From positions 46,851,549 through 46,915,548 of the forward strand of contig CP136067.1 in the NCBI GenBank assembly GCA_032622095.1: DNA of 64,000 bases. Direction: 5' to 3'. A program made the translations under genes and the position numbers. Under the pieces are notes generated by a model. It saw only the letters and a list, made by a program, of their open reading frames with translations, was not told where the DNA came from and did no database searches. The stretch is from Siphonodentalium dalli. Lineage: Eukaryota > Mollusca > Scaphopoda > Gadilida > Siphonodentaliidae. This document shows, in pieces, positions 47,813 to 62,265 of this stretch; position 1 is the stretch's first letter, and each line of letters begins with the position of its first letter.

Positions 47813-50800
47813 CTGTTCGTCATCATCAAGTTGTTGTTACTCTGTTGTTTGTTGTTATTTGTTTTCATGTTATTTCTCAGACACCAGTGCACCAAGATTT
47901 GATCAGCGTACTTAACGGGTAGTCACATGTCTTTCTTGACTAACTATTTGTTAATACATCCCCCTCCCCAATGGGTAGCAATATATGAACTGCTTGGTGT
48001 GTGAGATATTTGTTTTGTTTTCAAGCTTAGCTGTGATACTGTTATTGTTATTTATAAAATGTATATGCCGTAAAGACCTCGCTAAATTATTGTTAATATA
48101 TATTGTTTCACATAACGTGCTACATTGTAAATAAATATTGTTGTCAAACTTATGTTACTACTCTATCGACGAGAATGGCACATTGCCAGTTCCCTCAACC
48201 CATGGCCCAATACTGTCCCAGAAGATCTGTTGAATATCATTTCTCGTGGAGGCATGTTGTTAATGAAGTTATCGTCGTGTATGTTGAATCTAAATCAACA
48301 GTGAGAGACATTCATTGGTAGAAATCCAGTTGATTACCATAATAAAAAAAAATTAGTGTAACGTGAGTGTTACTTTGGAATTTACTAATTTTGTAATACA
48401 AAATGTGTATGCTATACTTTTGTAATAAAATGGGTAATTCCAAAGTAACAACCACATTACAATAATTTTAGTTTAATAGTATATGTTCGAAGTTCGAACC
48501 CATGACCTCGTCTAGCCCAGAGTGATTTTCTCCACGACCGGAAGTCCTGTTGTCATATGAAGTCCGCATTGTTGCATTTATCGACATACGTGTATATTGA
48601 TCTTCCGAGCATCACTGGAATGTTATGGAAGTGAGCATTACTAAGGATAATTTCAAGTTGTTAATGAAGTTATCGTCGTGTATGTTGAATCTAAATCAAC
48701 AGTGAGAGACATTCATTGGTAGAAATCCAGTTGATTACCATAATTAAAAAAAATTAGTGTAACGTGAGTGTTACTTTGGAATTTACTAATTTTGTAATAC
48801 AAAATGTGTATGCTATACTTTTGTAATAAAATGGGTAATTCCAAAGTAACAACCACATTACAATAATTTTAGTTTAATAGTATATTTTCGAATTTCGAAC
48901 CCATGACCTCGTCTAGCCCAGAGTGATTTTCTCCACGACCGGAAGTCCTGTTGCCACTTGCATCTAATAATATAATATGTACTTGTTCGTTCCATTTTCA
49001 GTACAAGCCCCAGACTATGTCTCGTGTTGAATTTTCATTAAGAGTGAGCAATACTCAATTTATTTGGTCAAACTGTCAAAGTGGGATGCTTGTGGAATTT
49101 GTTGACGAGGGACCCGAGGATTTTAATTCCCATAAGAGGATTATTAAAGATCCAGAAATAGGAAACCTTGTTATTGCCGAAACAACATTATCTCATTAAG
49201 CGGCTTCATTTTGGGAAATCCTTATAAGGAATCGAAACCCTATATATACAGCAAAACGTAAGCTAATACGAGTGGTACTCGGTAGCCTAGAGTTCTATAT
49301 TCCCGGTTCATACACAGGCGCGCAAGGTAAGTTACGATTACTCATTCTCATGTTCTTATGTGGCCTTCACGTCAACTATATGGAAGAATTCAACCAGATC
49401 CATTAAATTGAAGCATGTATGGTTTCCTCGCTTCATGGTCAGGATCGAGATAATCGTTTTAGACACTCTACTTGATTGTTTTTATTGTAACTCTCAGTAC
49501 AACTCCAAAAAATATGCAATCAGAACAGTCAATATAGTAAGTACTATTGGATATCAAATCGTGTATTTATATATGCTCATAAAACGGGGGTTTGTCCATA
49601 GTTTGAATTATAACGGATGCATATTAAATTATAAACAGTCACTGTTCATTTTGGGTTGCCACTTAAATCACCGTGGAATTGTTCTCGCTTTTCAGCACAC
49701 CCCTGTCCAGTTCCGAAAATAAAAAAAGTCGACAAAGAGCAGTATTGCTTGCAAGTTTATTGATGATACGGCAAAAAAATAAAGAGCGTTTGCTTCACTT
49801 ATGTGTAACTTACCTATATATAAGTCTAATATATAGGTACTTTTTGTGTAAAAACTAAATTCCTAGTGCTTCGTCCCTTTCCAACACGCGCCACCTAAAT
49901 ATAAGACCAATTGCGAAGTTTTCCAGCTCTTAGAACATACCCTTAGTCGGAAGTATGTAACAATATAAAGAGCGTTCAGTTATGTATGTTCCCGGTGTGG
50001 TAAAAATATAGAGCGTTTGCCTCACTGCTGTGCGGATGGTTGAACTCAGTTAAACATTGAACATAAAACGCTCTTTATAGTGTTACACCTATACATAGTT
50101 ACGCAATGTGGTAGTATATATGGATGGACGATATAATCAGATGAAATGTCGTCATACAGACTGTATACATGTATCTCCAAAAACAAATTCACATAAGTAT
50201 TAGAAATTGATGTCCGCACAAGAGTTAGAAATATGCTCTTTAGAAACAAGTCATGAATAGACTGTCAATGAACGCTCTTTATTGTTTCATGGTGCCTCTA
50301 TATATATTTATAGAACTCATTGGCATAGGGCCTACGTCGTCCGGATTGTTGTATTTATCGACCTACGTGTATATTGATCTTCCGAACATCACTGGAATGT
50401 TATAGAAGTTACCATTACTAAGGATAATTCGGGGGCAATACCTGAGTTGAAAAACAAAACGAATTCTTCAAACTTGTCATATTCGCAAAGTTGAGCTCGG
50501 AGTGATAAGCTCCAACGCGCGCCACATAAATATAAGACCAATTGCGAAGTTTTCCAGCTCTTGGAACATACTCTTAGTCGGCTGTATGTAACAATATAAA
50601 GAGCGTTCGGTTATGTATGTTCCCGGTGTGGTAAAAATATAGCGCGTTTGCCTCACTACTGTGCGGAGGGTTGAACTCAGTTAAATATTGAACCTAAAAC
50701 GCTCTTTATATTGTTACGCATATACATAGTTACGCAATGTGGTAGTATATATGTATGATCAATATAAACAGATGAAATGTCGTCATACAGACTGTATAAA

Positions 50801-53549
50801 TGTATCTCCAAAAACGAATTCACATGAGAATTGGAAACTGTTTCCACACAAGAGTTAGAAATATGCTCTTTAGAAACATGTCATGAATATACTGTCAATG
50901 AACGCTCTTTATTGTTTCATTGTGTCTCTATATATATTTATTGAACTCATTGACTTACATAGGGCCTGTATACGTCATCTGTTTGCATATGAAGGCCGCA
51001 TTGTTGTATTTATCTACGTGTATATTGATCTTCCGAACATCAATGGAATGTTATAGAAGTTACCATTACTAAGGATAATTTGGGGGGGATCTGAGTTGAA
51101 TAACAAACTAAACGAATTCTTCAAACTTGTCATATTCGCAAAGTTCCTCTCGGAGTGATAAGCTCCAACGCGCGCCACATAAATATAAGACCAACTGCGA
51201 AGTTTTCCAGCTCTTGTAACATACCATTAGTCGGCTGTATGTAACAATATAAAGAGCGTTCAGTTATGTATGTTCCCGGTGTGGTAAAAATATAGCGCGT
51301 TTGCCTCACTGCTGTGCGGAGGGTTGAACTCAGTTAAACATTGAACCTAAAACGCTCTTTATATGGTTACGCCTATACATAGTTACGCAATGTGGTTGTA
51401 TATATATATGATCAATATAATCAGATGAAATGTCGTCATACAGACTGCATAAATAGATCTCCAAAAATAAATTCACATGAGCATTAGAAACTGTTTCCAC
51501 ACAAGAGTTAGAAATATGCTCTTTAGAAACATGTCATGAATATACTGTCAATTAACGCACTTTATTGTTTCATGATGCCCCTATATATATTTATAGAACT
51601 CAATGACTAACATAGGGCCTGTATACGTCATCCGTTGGCATAAGCAGTCCGCATTGTTGCATTTATCGACATACGTGTATATTGATCTTCCGAAAATCAC
51701 TGGAATGTTATTGAAGTGAGCATTACTAAGGATAATTTGGGGCCAAAACCTGAGTTGAAAACAAAACGAAACGAATCCTTCTATCTTGTCACATTCGCAA
51801 AGCTCCCCTCGGAGTGATAAGCTCCTCATGGAGTGATAATGTTAACGACGAAACATATAAGTTGGTTCCGGTGATTAATAAAGGGGTCAGACTTTCACAC
51901 TATCAGGCGAGAAAACGCCGCCAGTCGCGCTTATGGGCTAGGGACATAGTACGAAGTGACTCTTTGTCGGTTGAAATTCAATCACTTGCACAATATGGTA
52001 AGCCAAGCTCAACTGAAGTCACGTGATATGTGCGCGTAGTTAATAAAATGGTGTCCCGTCTTAACTTGTCAGTTCAATTTCATTTTGTAGCAGTAGAAAA
52101 CGCATATTCATATATAAACACTCAATACTTTCAACTATCTACAATATGGTATGTTTAAAATTATGTTTACATATACACAGAACCGGATCTCTTAATAATG
52201 TGTACCTATTTTGTTTTAAGTTACAACACCCGTTCCGCGCTGATATGTGCTAACTGACTTTTACATTTGGATTTGTCTTTTACAATTGTCTTTTATTTGC
52301 TGTTTATATACACTCTCCGCGAATTTGTGAATAGAAAAACATACAATTCAATAACCCCACTGCTCTTCATCGTGGAGGCCGGAATACGTGGAGGCCGGAA
52401 TAAAGAGTATTATATTGAAGTTAGTAGGTCGCATATTAAGATTGTTGAATTATCATCACATTGGTGGTAACAATGGTGCATGCATTGTCCGGACTACATT
52501 CATAGAATTTAGAAAAGTTAGGTCCCGATGTTCTTCAGCAGATAACAAAAAAAAGCGCAGTGTCACTGTTAGTATATTTTGTGGGCCTTCGTGAGGTTCG
52601 TGATCCCCCATTGATCGTTATTCATCTTCAGCAAATCACCGACTGACTAAATTGCTAACATAGTTGATAAGTTGTAAACAATATAGTTGACAGTTCCTGG
52701 GCTGAATTTCACTCACAAACTGTTATCTCACTTCCAAACATGCGACTAAACACTTCTGAACAAGAAATCTAACACGTTGTCATGCGCATCGACGCTGCTC
52801 TTCCCACTATCTGTGTAATTTTAACGCCCCGAGTTGTGATAGGCAACCGTATTCGTGAGCAACATTCTGCCACGCGATCCCGATGTGTTACAATTTGTTA
52901 TCATACAACATCGCGAATCGTTTCTCACGTATTTTCAAAATAAACAACATTATGTCCCTTACTTTATAAGCAGTAAAGTTTGGACTTTTTATTCATTCGC
53001 TTTCTCGCCTTGTACCCATTGTGAGTATCGTCGTCATCGCGTGGTTATTAGTTTTACCTTGTACCTCAATCCATTTCAAATGTTTCAAAACTGGTACTTG
53101 TAGAGCCCTAATGCTATTATTTAAATTTTCGAACTGGAATACACCTCTATGTCGATACACATATTTTAAGTTATAATGTATTCCCTTACATTTATCATTC
53201 ACATCGCCACCGCATAAACTGGATCAAATATATCTTATCAGTGGCATGTAGCGTGTGCTCATTGTCTGACATTCTTTAGCGAGGTGATGGAATTTAGCGG
53301 CAACAATTTATTGCCCAATATATATTTTAGTTGCCTGAATATTTCCGCGTGTTATTAAATATTTCAAATAAATGAACGTATCGGAGAATATTACCAGAAT
53401 AGATCAAATTCCCACAGTATAAATTTATTATATTATTAATATATGGCCTATATTTATCGAGAGTGTAGTTGATTGTAGGTTGATATCCGAGTTGACGTCA
53501 ATACGTCCTCTTTTGCCATATTAATTAATTGAAACCATTTTTCTTTCAG
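47813..53549. other. Spacer of unit 6 between G6 and G7
   Basis: AATAAA at 48130, hairpin module pair 48256-48953, three sub-repeats 49881-51824, donor-like ATG/GTAAGC at 51995, TATAAA 53418, CRE 53493. No further gene recognised. Confidence 0.75.
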
Positions 53550-56500
53550 ATTCCTAACATCACTTTCGACATAGACGATACCATGGATATCATCCAGCTG
53601 TTGAGCCCTTGTGACTTCAAGCTTCACGTTGACGAGTCGTCCAGAGATAGCGGTATAGACGTAGAGGTAAGCAGGATTAGAGCAGGAGAAATTGCCAACT
53701 CGTACAAACGTGATTTTTAAGGACCTATTATCCGTAATTTAGAGAAACAATTTCAGATTAAACATTGTGCTTATTTAAGAACAGTATTAAGGACTAGATC
53801 ACCAGTTAGTTCGTCAGTTCGTTTTATGCGAAGATTCGAGCGCAACCACAGTAATAAACACGAACGTATGTATTATGACACCTACATGCTCACATTGTGT
53901 TATGTATTTTATTCGCATATTTTCGATTATTTTCTTTCAATAGTCTATGCTATAATGTATAATATAAGAGGCACAGAATGTTCCACACAGGAAATAGTAA
54001 TTGAGTTCCTTGACATAAATTTCAATTGATATGGCTAATTATATCCACAGTAATGAATATAATTTGTTTTCCAGACACCAACTACTGCACACATCAGCGA
54101 ACATGAGGGTAGCTTCAGTTCTTTTCTCCCATCAGAAACACCTACTAAGTCTGAGGTACGTTATATTATTATTTCTAAAATTAAGAAAACAATGAACGCC
54201 ACATTAATAGGTTAATAAGATTTGACAAAACCCATATAGGACCGGCTAAATTTATGGCCGGACAATTAACACCAAGGAACCTATACACGAATACAGTTTA
54301 TCCATAAATTTAGGAAAGCATTTCAGCAGCCTAAGGGTGGATACACACATGCATGTAATTTCTGTATGTAAAATACATGTATTTTACACGGCCACACCAA
54401 TAATTGACAACATTAATCATCTGCGCGCGAGAGGTTTATTGTTAGCAGGCAAGTGAGTAGTGATAAGCGAAGTCAAACTGTCTGCTATCAGGACATTTAA
54501 GGCCAGTCCAAAACCACGTCTTCTCTTACGGATGCGGAAATTAGTCAACTCTGTGTGACATTTTATTAATGCACGAACACCAGAAGCGACACGTCTGGCA
54601 TATACAGGCTTCATATAGAACATGTTCGACCATGATGCTTGTTTGGCTTGGGGTCCTGAAAGCTTCAAATCGCTAAGGGACTTAGTTGTATATCGGTCGG
54701 AATAATCTGCGCAAGAAGGTACAATATAATGTTTTACTTAAATAGCTCAGAGTTAGCCACCCCCGCCTGGTAGCTTTCGGGATCATATATATATATATAG
54801 CCCCTGCGTCGTGGAAATCCGGATCCACCACTGCTATAAATATCAAGAGAGGACTAATAATTATTTAAATAGAACGTCTACCATCTGGGTTATCCCACGA
54901 ACAAGTATTTTAAGTGGCCTGGCGACTCGGTCCAAGATAGCGGATCTCTACATTCCTTAATTGGAACTAGAACTCAGTGCGGTCAACACGTCCGCAATGA
55001 TTGGGTTGTCAGTGGACACATGTTACATTGTCTGTATTATCCGTGTAAAACGCCAAATACACGATAATTACAGAGATTAAATGCATGCGTGTATCCACCC
55101 TAAGACAAGAAGCCATATTTCCATAGTGTATGTGTGGCATTTAAGTTTAAGCTTATAATTTAAGTATTTAAATACAAATAGCTAAGCAAATAATTATGTG
55201 ATATTTTGATAGAAGTATCACTGTTCTAAATATTTCGCTTCCAGTTGTCCATCCGTCGTAGACCAGTTCGATGTCTTTTCGGACGTTCAAAATCCTCCGA
55301 TAACTGTCTGAAACGCCAGATCACCAAGAAATGTGATGTCATCGAACCACCAGCCAAACGCCAACTGTTAGAGAAATCAGACAAAGACGACATGAGAATT
55401 AAAGAAGCTCTCAACTCCATGACCTCCAACGTTGATCTGATCGGTGACGGGACCTCGAGCTACACCCTCCGCGTCATCTCAGGTCGACACAAGGACCTCA
55501 AGTACATCTCCCCACAAACAGTGAGTGATTTCAACGTATTAATGTAACTATTCGATAATCGAGACATGCATGTATTTGATTGTGACATACATGTAATATG
55601 AATGTTTCCATGTTGCTTTTGTGCCCAACTATCTGGACTTCCTTCTATATCTGAAATTCAAACTGATAGAAAAGTAAACTGTTCAAATTATGACGGGATA
55701 ACAAGCCTATGGCTTTTATAAAAATAATTGCTATGTAAATGTTACCTCAAGTTTCAATACAGGCAGCTACAATGTAAAGGCGGAAATTCAAATATAGTTC
55801 TCTGTTCTCTCATAAATGTTGGAATAGTTAAGCGAGTGCATGCAGGGATGAGTAAGAGTGAGGTGTGATAGAAGGGATCAGATAATAAAGTAGTTAGGAA
55901 AGATGTGTGATAAATGGTGTATAAAGTCATGTCTCGAAATTCTTCACTAGACGTCCAGTGTTCTTATAGGATGAGTAAAACAAATATGCTAAAATATCCA
56001 AGTGCCGTAGTTTCATCGTAGACTTGTTCCAGTTTTAAAATATAGATAGTGAAATTGATAATTTTTGTTTACAGTTGGAAGATTTGATGTCAGGCCGATT
56101 CAGCAACAGCATCGACGACTTTGTGGTCGTAGACTGTCGATACCCATATGAGTACGAAGGTGGACATATCCAGGTACGTGTGCGTCACCGACATGACCTT
56201 TGCTCTAATATTTGCCAATATAACACAGCAATCGATTTATTTCTTTTGTAAAATAATGAGGATCATGTCAAGTTAAATTATCTTATTGGCATTATTTTGA
56301 TTGACAACATTATTTTATTACGTAACAAATATCAATATATATGTTGAAATTACATGTATTACAAATTTTTACATGTATATCCGTATAGTTTTATTTCTTT
56401 TGTTTTTTTGTTGATAATGATTAAATTGGTAACACGCTCAGAATATCAATTCAGATTTATTGTATCACTCTTAATGGTGGTGTGTGTCAAGAATCTAAAT

Positions 56501-57664
56501 GCAGCCACCCATTGTTAACAATCGTCAATACCCGAACAAAATTATATTTTTGTTATAATAATGATCAGTTTTCCTGTCGGGCGATTTTGCGGTTGAATTG
56601 TGTAGTGTTTGTATTGTCTAGGGATCTGTATCTAAGTCACCTCTTATTTGCAGGATGCTGAGAATCTCCACACGCAGGCGATGATCGAGAAGAGGTTTTT
56701 GGGGCGACGCTCCCCTCAAACACAGGACCATCGTCATCTTTCACTGCGAGTTCTCATCTGAACGCGGTCCAAAAATGTAAGTATCAATTCTATGTCAACC
56801 ATAGTTTATTAATGTATTAACATATGGATGGAATATGCTAATTGACAAACCTTAAAACACTAAATTCATTTTCATTATAATTACCATGTTGTTTGCATCG
56901 AGCATAGAGTACACGTGTATTTTACACTAATCCATGGATCAAATTCATTAATTTTATGCTTATATTCGGTATAAAAGCAGATGGTCCCATATATGGCCGG
57001 ATTCAGTATACAGTACCCCTTTAAGTTTAGCATGAAAATGAAAAGGAGAAATTGGAGCATTATTTAATTATTTAATCTGATGTAAGCATACACGTAGCAA
57101 TACAGTTCACTACATGTATACGTGATTGCTATGTCGTGAGCGAAGGTTTATATCTGAATGTATTTGTTCTAGGCTCAGACACCTGCGACAGAAGGACAGA
57201 GAGATGAACGCCGAGAATTATCCAAACCTGTTTTACCCTGAAATCTATATCCTTCATGGCGGATATAAGGAATTCTTCGAATCCAAACAGGTGCGTTTTG
57301 TTTCGCTACATTTTCGAAATTCGTTTCAACGCTGTACATATACCTAATAAAATATGGTGACAAGACATTGTGCCAATAAGCTCACGTTTGATACACGCAT
57401 GTGTAGAGTAATTGCAACAAATGTAGTCCACTGTCGATGCAACGGTGTTTCAGCACCTCAACAAGTACTTTTTCTACATATAGTTCGTGAAACTGTGAAT
57501 ATTATTTTGTACTTATTTGCTTATATTACTCTTTCCAGGTGCTCTGCACCCCGCAGTCATATCGACCTATGCTGCGCCAGGATTATTCATCTCAGCTACG
57601 TCACTTCCGAGCCAAGTCCAAGTCCTGGTCCAACGGTCAGAGGAAGAGGTCGCTGAGATTCTAG
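53550..57664 (+). pseudogene. cdc25: CDC25-type phosphatase with frameshift before the catalytic cysteine (G7), spans units 6-7
   Basis: Exons: I 53550-53666, II 54075-54155, III 55245-55520, IV 56075-56173, V 56654-56776, VI 57173-57290, VII 57539-57664. Exon V has an extra G (GGTTTTTGGGGCGACG against GGTTTTTGGGCGACG in every other unit). The frame then shifts after residue 17 of the exon and stops at TGA 56759-56761, so the HCEFSSER loop is not translated in frame. All other exons stay open. There are further substitutions: E to K in exon III, E to D in exon IV, and A to V, H to R and G to R in exon VII. Most likely a pseudogene with a truncated rhodanese domain. A sequencing error at the G run is the alternative. 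Confidence 0.82.
54223..54703. mobile_element. Extra 481-base segment in intron II of G7
   Basis: Homologous to the 446-base segment of unit 5, with small indels (for example additional bases around 54470-54520). It carries the left inverted-repeat end at 54331-54365. A minus-strand open frame at 54417-54668 starts with the same residues as in unit 5 and then diverges by frameshift, so it is unlikely to be a conserved protein. Confidence 0.6.
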
Positions 57665-59713
57665 CTGTTCGTCATCATCAAGTTGTTGTTACTCTGTTGT
57701 TTGTTGTTATTTGTTGTCATGTTATTTCTCAGACACCAGTGCACCAAGATTTGATCAGCGTACTTAACGGGTAGTCACATGTCTTTCTTGACTAACTATT
57801 TATTAATGCACCCCCCTCCCCAAAAAACGTCATTTGGGTAGCAATATATGAACTGCTTGGTGTGTGAGATATTTGTTTTGTTTTCAAGCTTAGCTGTGAT
57901 ACTGTTATTGTTATTTATAAAGTGTATATGCCGTAAAGACCTCGCTAAATTATTGTTAATATATATTGTTTCACATAACGTGCTACATTGTAAATAAATA
58001 TTGTTGTCAAACTTATGTTACTACTCTATCGACGAGAATGACACATTGCCAGTTCCCTCAACCCATGGCCCAATACTGTCCCAGAAGATCTGTTGAATAT
58101 CATTTCTCGTGGAGGCATGTTGTTAATGAAGTTATCGTCATGTATGTTGAATCTAAATCAACAGTGAGAGACATACATTGGTAGAAATCCAGTTGATTAC
58201 CATAATACAAAATAATTAGTGTAACGTGAGTGTTACTTTGGAATTTACTAATTTTGTAATACAAAATGTGTATGCTATACTTTTGTAATAAAATGGGTAA
58301 TTCCAAAGTAACAACCACATTACAATAATTTTAGTTTAATAGTATATGTTCGAAGTTCGAACCCATGACCTCGTCTAGCCCAGAGTGATTTTCTCCACGA
58401 CCGGAAGTCCTGTTGTCATATGAAGTCCGCATTGTTGCATTTATCGACATACGTGTATATTGATCTTCCGAACATCACTGGAATGTTATGGAAGTGAGCA
58501 TTACTCAGGATAATTTCATGTTGTTAATGAAGTTATCGTCGTGTATGTTGAATCTAAATCAACAGTGAGAGACATTCATTGGTAGAAATCCAGTTGATTA
58601 CCATAATAAAAAAAAATTAGTGTAACGTGAGTGTTACTTTGGAATTTACTAATTTTGTAATACAAAATGTGTATGCTATACTTTTGTAATAAAATGGGTA
58701 ATTCCAAAGTAACAACCACATTACAATAATTTTAGTTTAATAGTATATGTTCGAAGTTCGAACCCATGACCTCGTCTAGCCCAGGGTGATTTTCTCCACG
58801 ACCGGGAGTCCTGTTGCCACTTGCATCTAATACCATAATATGGACTTGTTCGTTCCGTTTTCAGTACAAGCCCCAGACTATGTCTCGTGTTGAATTTTCA
58901 TTAAGAGTGAGCAATACTCAATTTATTTTTGTCAAAGTGGGATGCTTGTGGAATTTGTTGACGAGGGACCCGAGGATTTTAATTCCCATAAGAGGATTAT
59001 TAAAGATCCAGAAATAGGAAACCTTGTTATTGCCGAAACAACATTATCTCATTAAGCGGCTTCATTTTGGGAAATCCTTATAAGGAATCGAAACCCTATA
59101 TGTATACAGCAAAACGTAAGCTAATACGAGTGGTACTCGGTAGCCTAGAGTTCTATATTCCCGGTTCATACACAGGCGCACAAGGTAAGTTACGATTACT
59201 CATTCTCATGTTCTTATGTGGCCTTCACGTCAACTATATGGAAGAATTCAACCAGATCCATTAAATTGATGCATGTATGGTTTCCTCGATTCATGGTCAG
59301 GATCGAGATAATCGTTTTAGACACTCTACTTGATTGTTTTTATTGTAACTCTCAGTACAACTCCACAAAATATGCAATCAGAACAGTCAATATAGTAAGT
59401 ACTATTGGATATCAAATCGTGTATTTATATATGCTCAAAAAACGGGGGTTTGTCCGTAGTTTGAATTATAACGGATGCATATTAAATTGTAAACTGTCAC
59501 TGTTCATTTTGGGTTGCCACTTAAATCACCGTGGAATTGTTCTCGCTTTTCTGCACACCCCTGTCCAGTTCCGAAAATAAAAAAGTCGGCGGAATAACAA
59601 AGAGCAGTATTGCTTGCCAGTTTATTGATGATACGGCAAACAAAATAAAGAGCGTTTACTTCACTTATGTGTAACTTACCTATATATAAGTCTAATACGG
59701 GTAGTTTTTGTGT

Positions 59714-60072
59714 TATGACTAATCTTACAGGAACCTGTGGTATAGTGACCAGGTAGGGGCCTTCTAATCTCCATGGCGAAAAAAGGATCTCGACACTAAT
59801 AAATTCCAAATGTGTGTGGTAATATAATAACACATATAACTAAACTATATTGACTGTTCACTTAGCATCTGGCCAAAATTTTCTGTCCTTTAAAGGACCG
59901 GCTTATTGCACCCTCCAATCGGAAAAGGCCGACTGTTACATCTGCATTGGCTGGTGCCATATGGGAAAGTGCTCTTTGCTGGCTGATGAAATTCAATCCG
60001 TTACTCAATCTGATAATACAAGCTCTTTCTGGTCACGTGGGGCATACCGAATTCACAAAAACGGGTCCTACT
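59714..60072. mobile_element. Private ~359-base insertion in unit 7
   Basis: Other units read TTTTGTGTAAAAACTAAATT here. Unit 7 has about 359 unrelated bases between TTTTGTGT and AAAAACTAAATT. A plus-strand open frame (59850-60074) includes a cysteine-rich stretch (DCYICIGWCHMGKC) but has no family match I know. No obvious terminal repeats or target-site duplication. Confidence 0.6.
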
Positions 60073-60103
60073 AAAAACTAAATTCCTAGTGATTCGTCCC
60101 TTT

Positions 60104-62033
60104 CCAACACGCGCCACATAAATATAAGACCAATTGCGAAGTTTTCCAGCTCTTAGAACATACCCTTAGTCGGCTGTATGTAACAATATAAAGAGCGTTC
60201 AGTTATGTATGTTCCCGGTGTGGTAAAAATATAGAGCGTTTGCCTCACTGCTGTGCGGAGGGTTGAACTCAGTTAAACATTGAACATAAAACGCTCTTTA
60301 TATTGTTACGCCTATACATAGTTACGCAATGTGGTAGTATATATATATTGACAATATAATCAGATGAAATGTCGTCATGCAGACTGTATACATGTATCTC
60401 CAAAAACAAATTCACATGAGAATTAGAAACTGTTTCCACACAAGAGTTAGAAATATGCTCTTTAGACACATGTCATGAATATACTGTCAAAGAACGCTCT
60501 TTATTGTTTCATGGTGCCTCTATGTATATTTATAGAACTCCTTGGCATAGGGCCTACGTCGTCCGGGTTGTTGTATTTATCGACCTATACGTATATATTG
60601 ATCTTCCGAACATCACTGGAATGTTATAGAAGTTACCATTACTAAGGATAATTCGGGGGCAAAACCTGAGTTAAAAAACAAAACGAATTCTTCAAACTTG
60701 TCATATTCGCAAAGTTCCCCTCGGAGTGATAAGCTCCAACGCGCGGCACATAAATATAAGACCAATTGCGAAGTTTTCCAGCTCTTGGAACATACTCTTA
60801 GTAGTCTGTATGTAACAATATAAAGAGCGTTCAGTTATGTATGTTCCCGGTGTGGTTAAAATATAGCGCGTTTGCCTCACTGCTGTGCGGAGGGTTGAAC
60901 TCAGTTAAACATTGAACCTAAAACGCTCTTTATATTGTTACGCACATACATAGTTACGCAATGTGGTAGTATATATGTATGATCAATATAATCAGATGAA
61001 ATGTCGTCATACAGACTGTGTACATGTATCTCCAAAAACAAATTAACATGAGAATTAGAAACTGTTTCCACACAAGAGTTAGAAATATGCTCTTTAGAAA
61101 CATGTCATGAATATACTGTCAATGAACGCTCTTTATTGTTTCATTGTGCCTCTATATATATTTATAGAACTCGGTAACTTACATAGGGCCTGTATACGTC
61201 ATCTGTTTGCATATGAAGGCCGCATTGTTGTATTTATCTACGTGTATATTGATCTTCCGAACATCAATGGAATGTTATAGAAGTTACCATTACTAAGGAT
61301 AATTTGGGGGGGGGGTCTGAGTTGAATACGAAACGAATTCTTCAAACTTGTCATATTTGCAAAGTTCCTCTCGGAGTGATAAGCTCCAACGCGCACCACA
61401 TAAATATAAGACCAACTGCGAAGTTTTCCAGCTCTTGTGACATACCATTAGTCGGCTGTATGTAACAATATAAAGAGCGTTCTGTTATGTATGTTCCCGG
61501 TGTGGTAAAAATATAGCGCGTTTGCCTCACTGCTGTGCGGAGGGTTGAACTCAGTTAAATATTGAACCTAAAACGCTCTTTATATGGTTACGCCTATACA
61601 TAGTTACGCAATGTGGTAGTATATATGTATGATCAATATAATCAAATGAAATGTCGTCATACAGACTGCATAAATAGATCTCCAAAAATAAATTCACATG
61701 AGCAATAGAAACTGTTTCCACACAAGAGTTAGAAATATGCTCTTTAGAAACATGTCATGAATATACTGTCAATTAATGCTCTTTATTGTTTCATGGTGCC
61801 CCTATATATATTTATAGAACTCAATGACTAGCATAGGGCCTGTATACGTCATCCGTTGGCATATGAAGTCCGCATTGTTGCAATTATCGACATACGTGTA
61901 TATTGATCTTCCGAACATCACTGGAATGTTATGGAAGTGAGCATTACTAAGGATAATTTGGGGCCAAACCCTGAGTTAAAAAACGAAACGAATCTTGTCA
62001 TATTCGCAAAGCTCCCCTCGGAGTGATAAGCTC
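60104..62033. repeat. Three sub-repeats (unit 7)
   Basis: Copies start at 60104, 60736 and 61386. They have the same AAAGAGCG/CGCTCTTT motifs as elsewhere, with more single-base changes than in units 1-6. Confidence 0.85.
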
Positions 62034-62265
62034 CTCATGGAGTGATAATGTTAACGACGAAACATATAAGTTGGTTCCGGTGATTAATAAAGGGGTCAGA
62101 CTTTCACACTATCTGGCGAGGAAACGCCGCCAGTCGCGCTTATGGGCTAGGGACATAGTACGAAGTGACTCTTTGTCGGTTGAAATTCAATCACTTGCAC
62201 AATATGGTAAGCCAAGCTCAACTGAAGTCACGTGATATGTGCGCGTAGTTAATAAAATGGTGTCC

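Larger units (their letters stand above)
46474..56351 (+). repeat. Array unit 6 (about 9.88 kb)
   Basis: More diverged from units 1-4, with many single-base changes and small indels in introns. It has three sub-repeats and a 481-base extra segment in intron II. Unlike unit 5 it also keeps the GCTCAGAGTTAGCC...hairpin stretch, so it preserves the most complete intron II. Confidence 0.92.
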
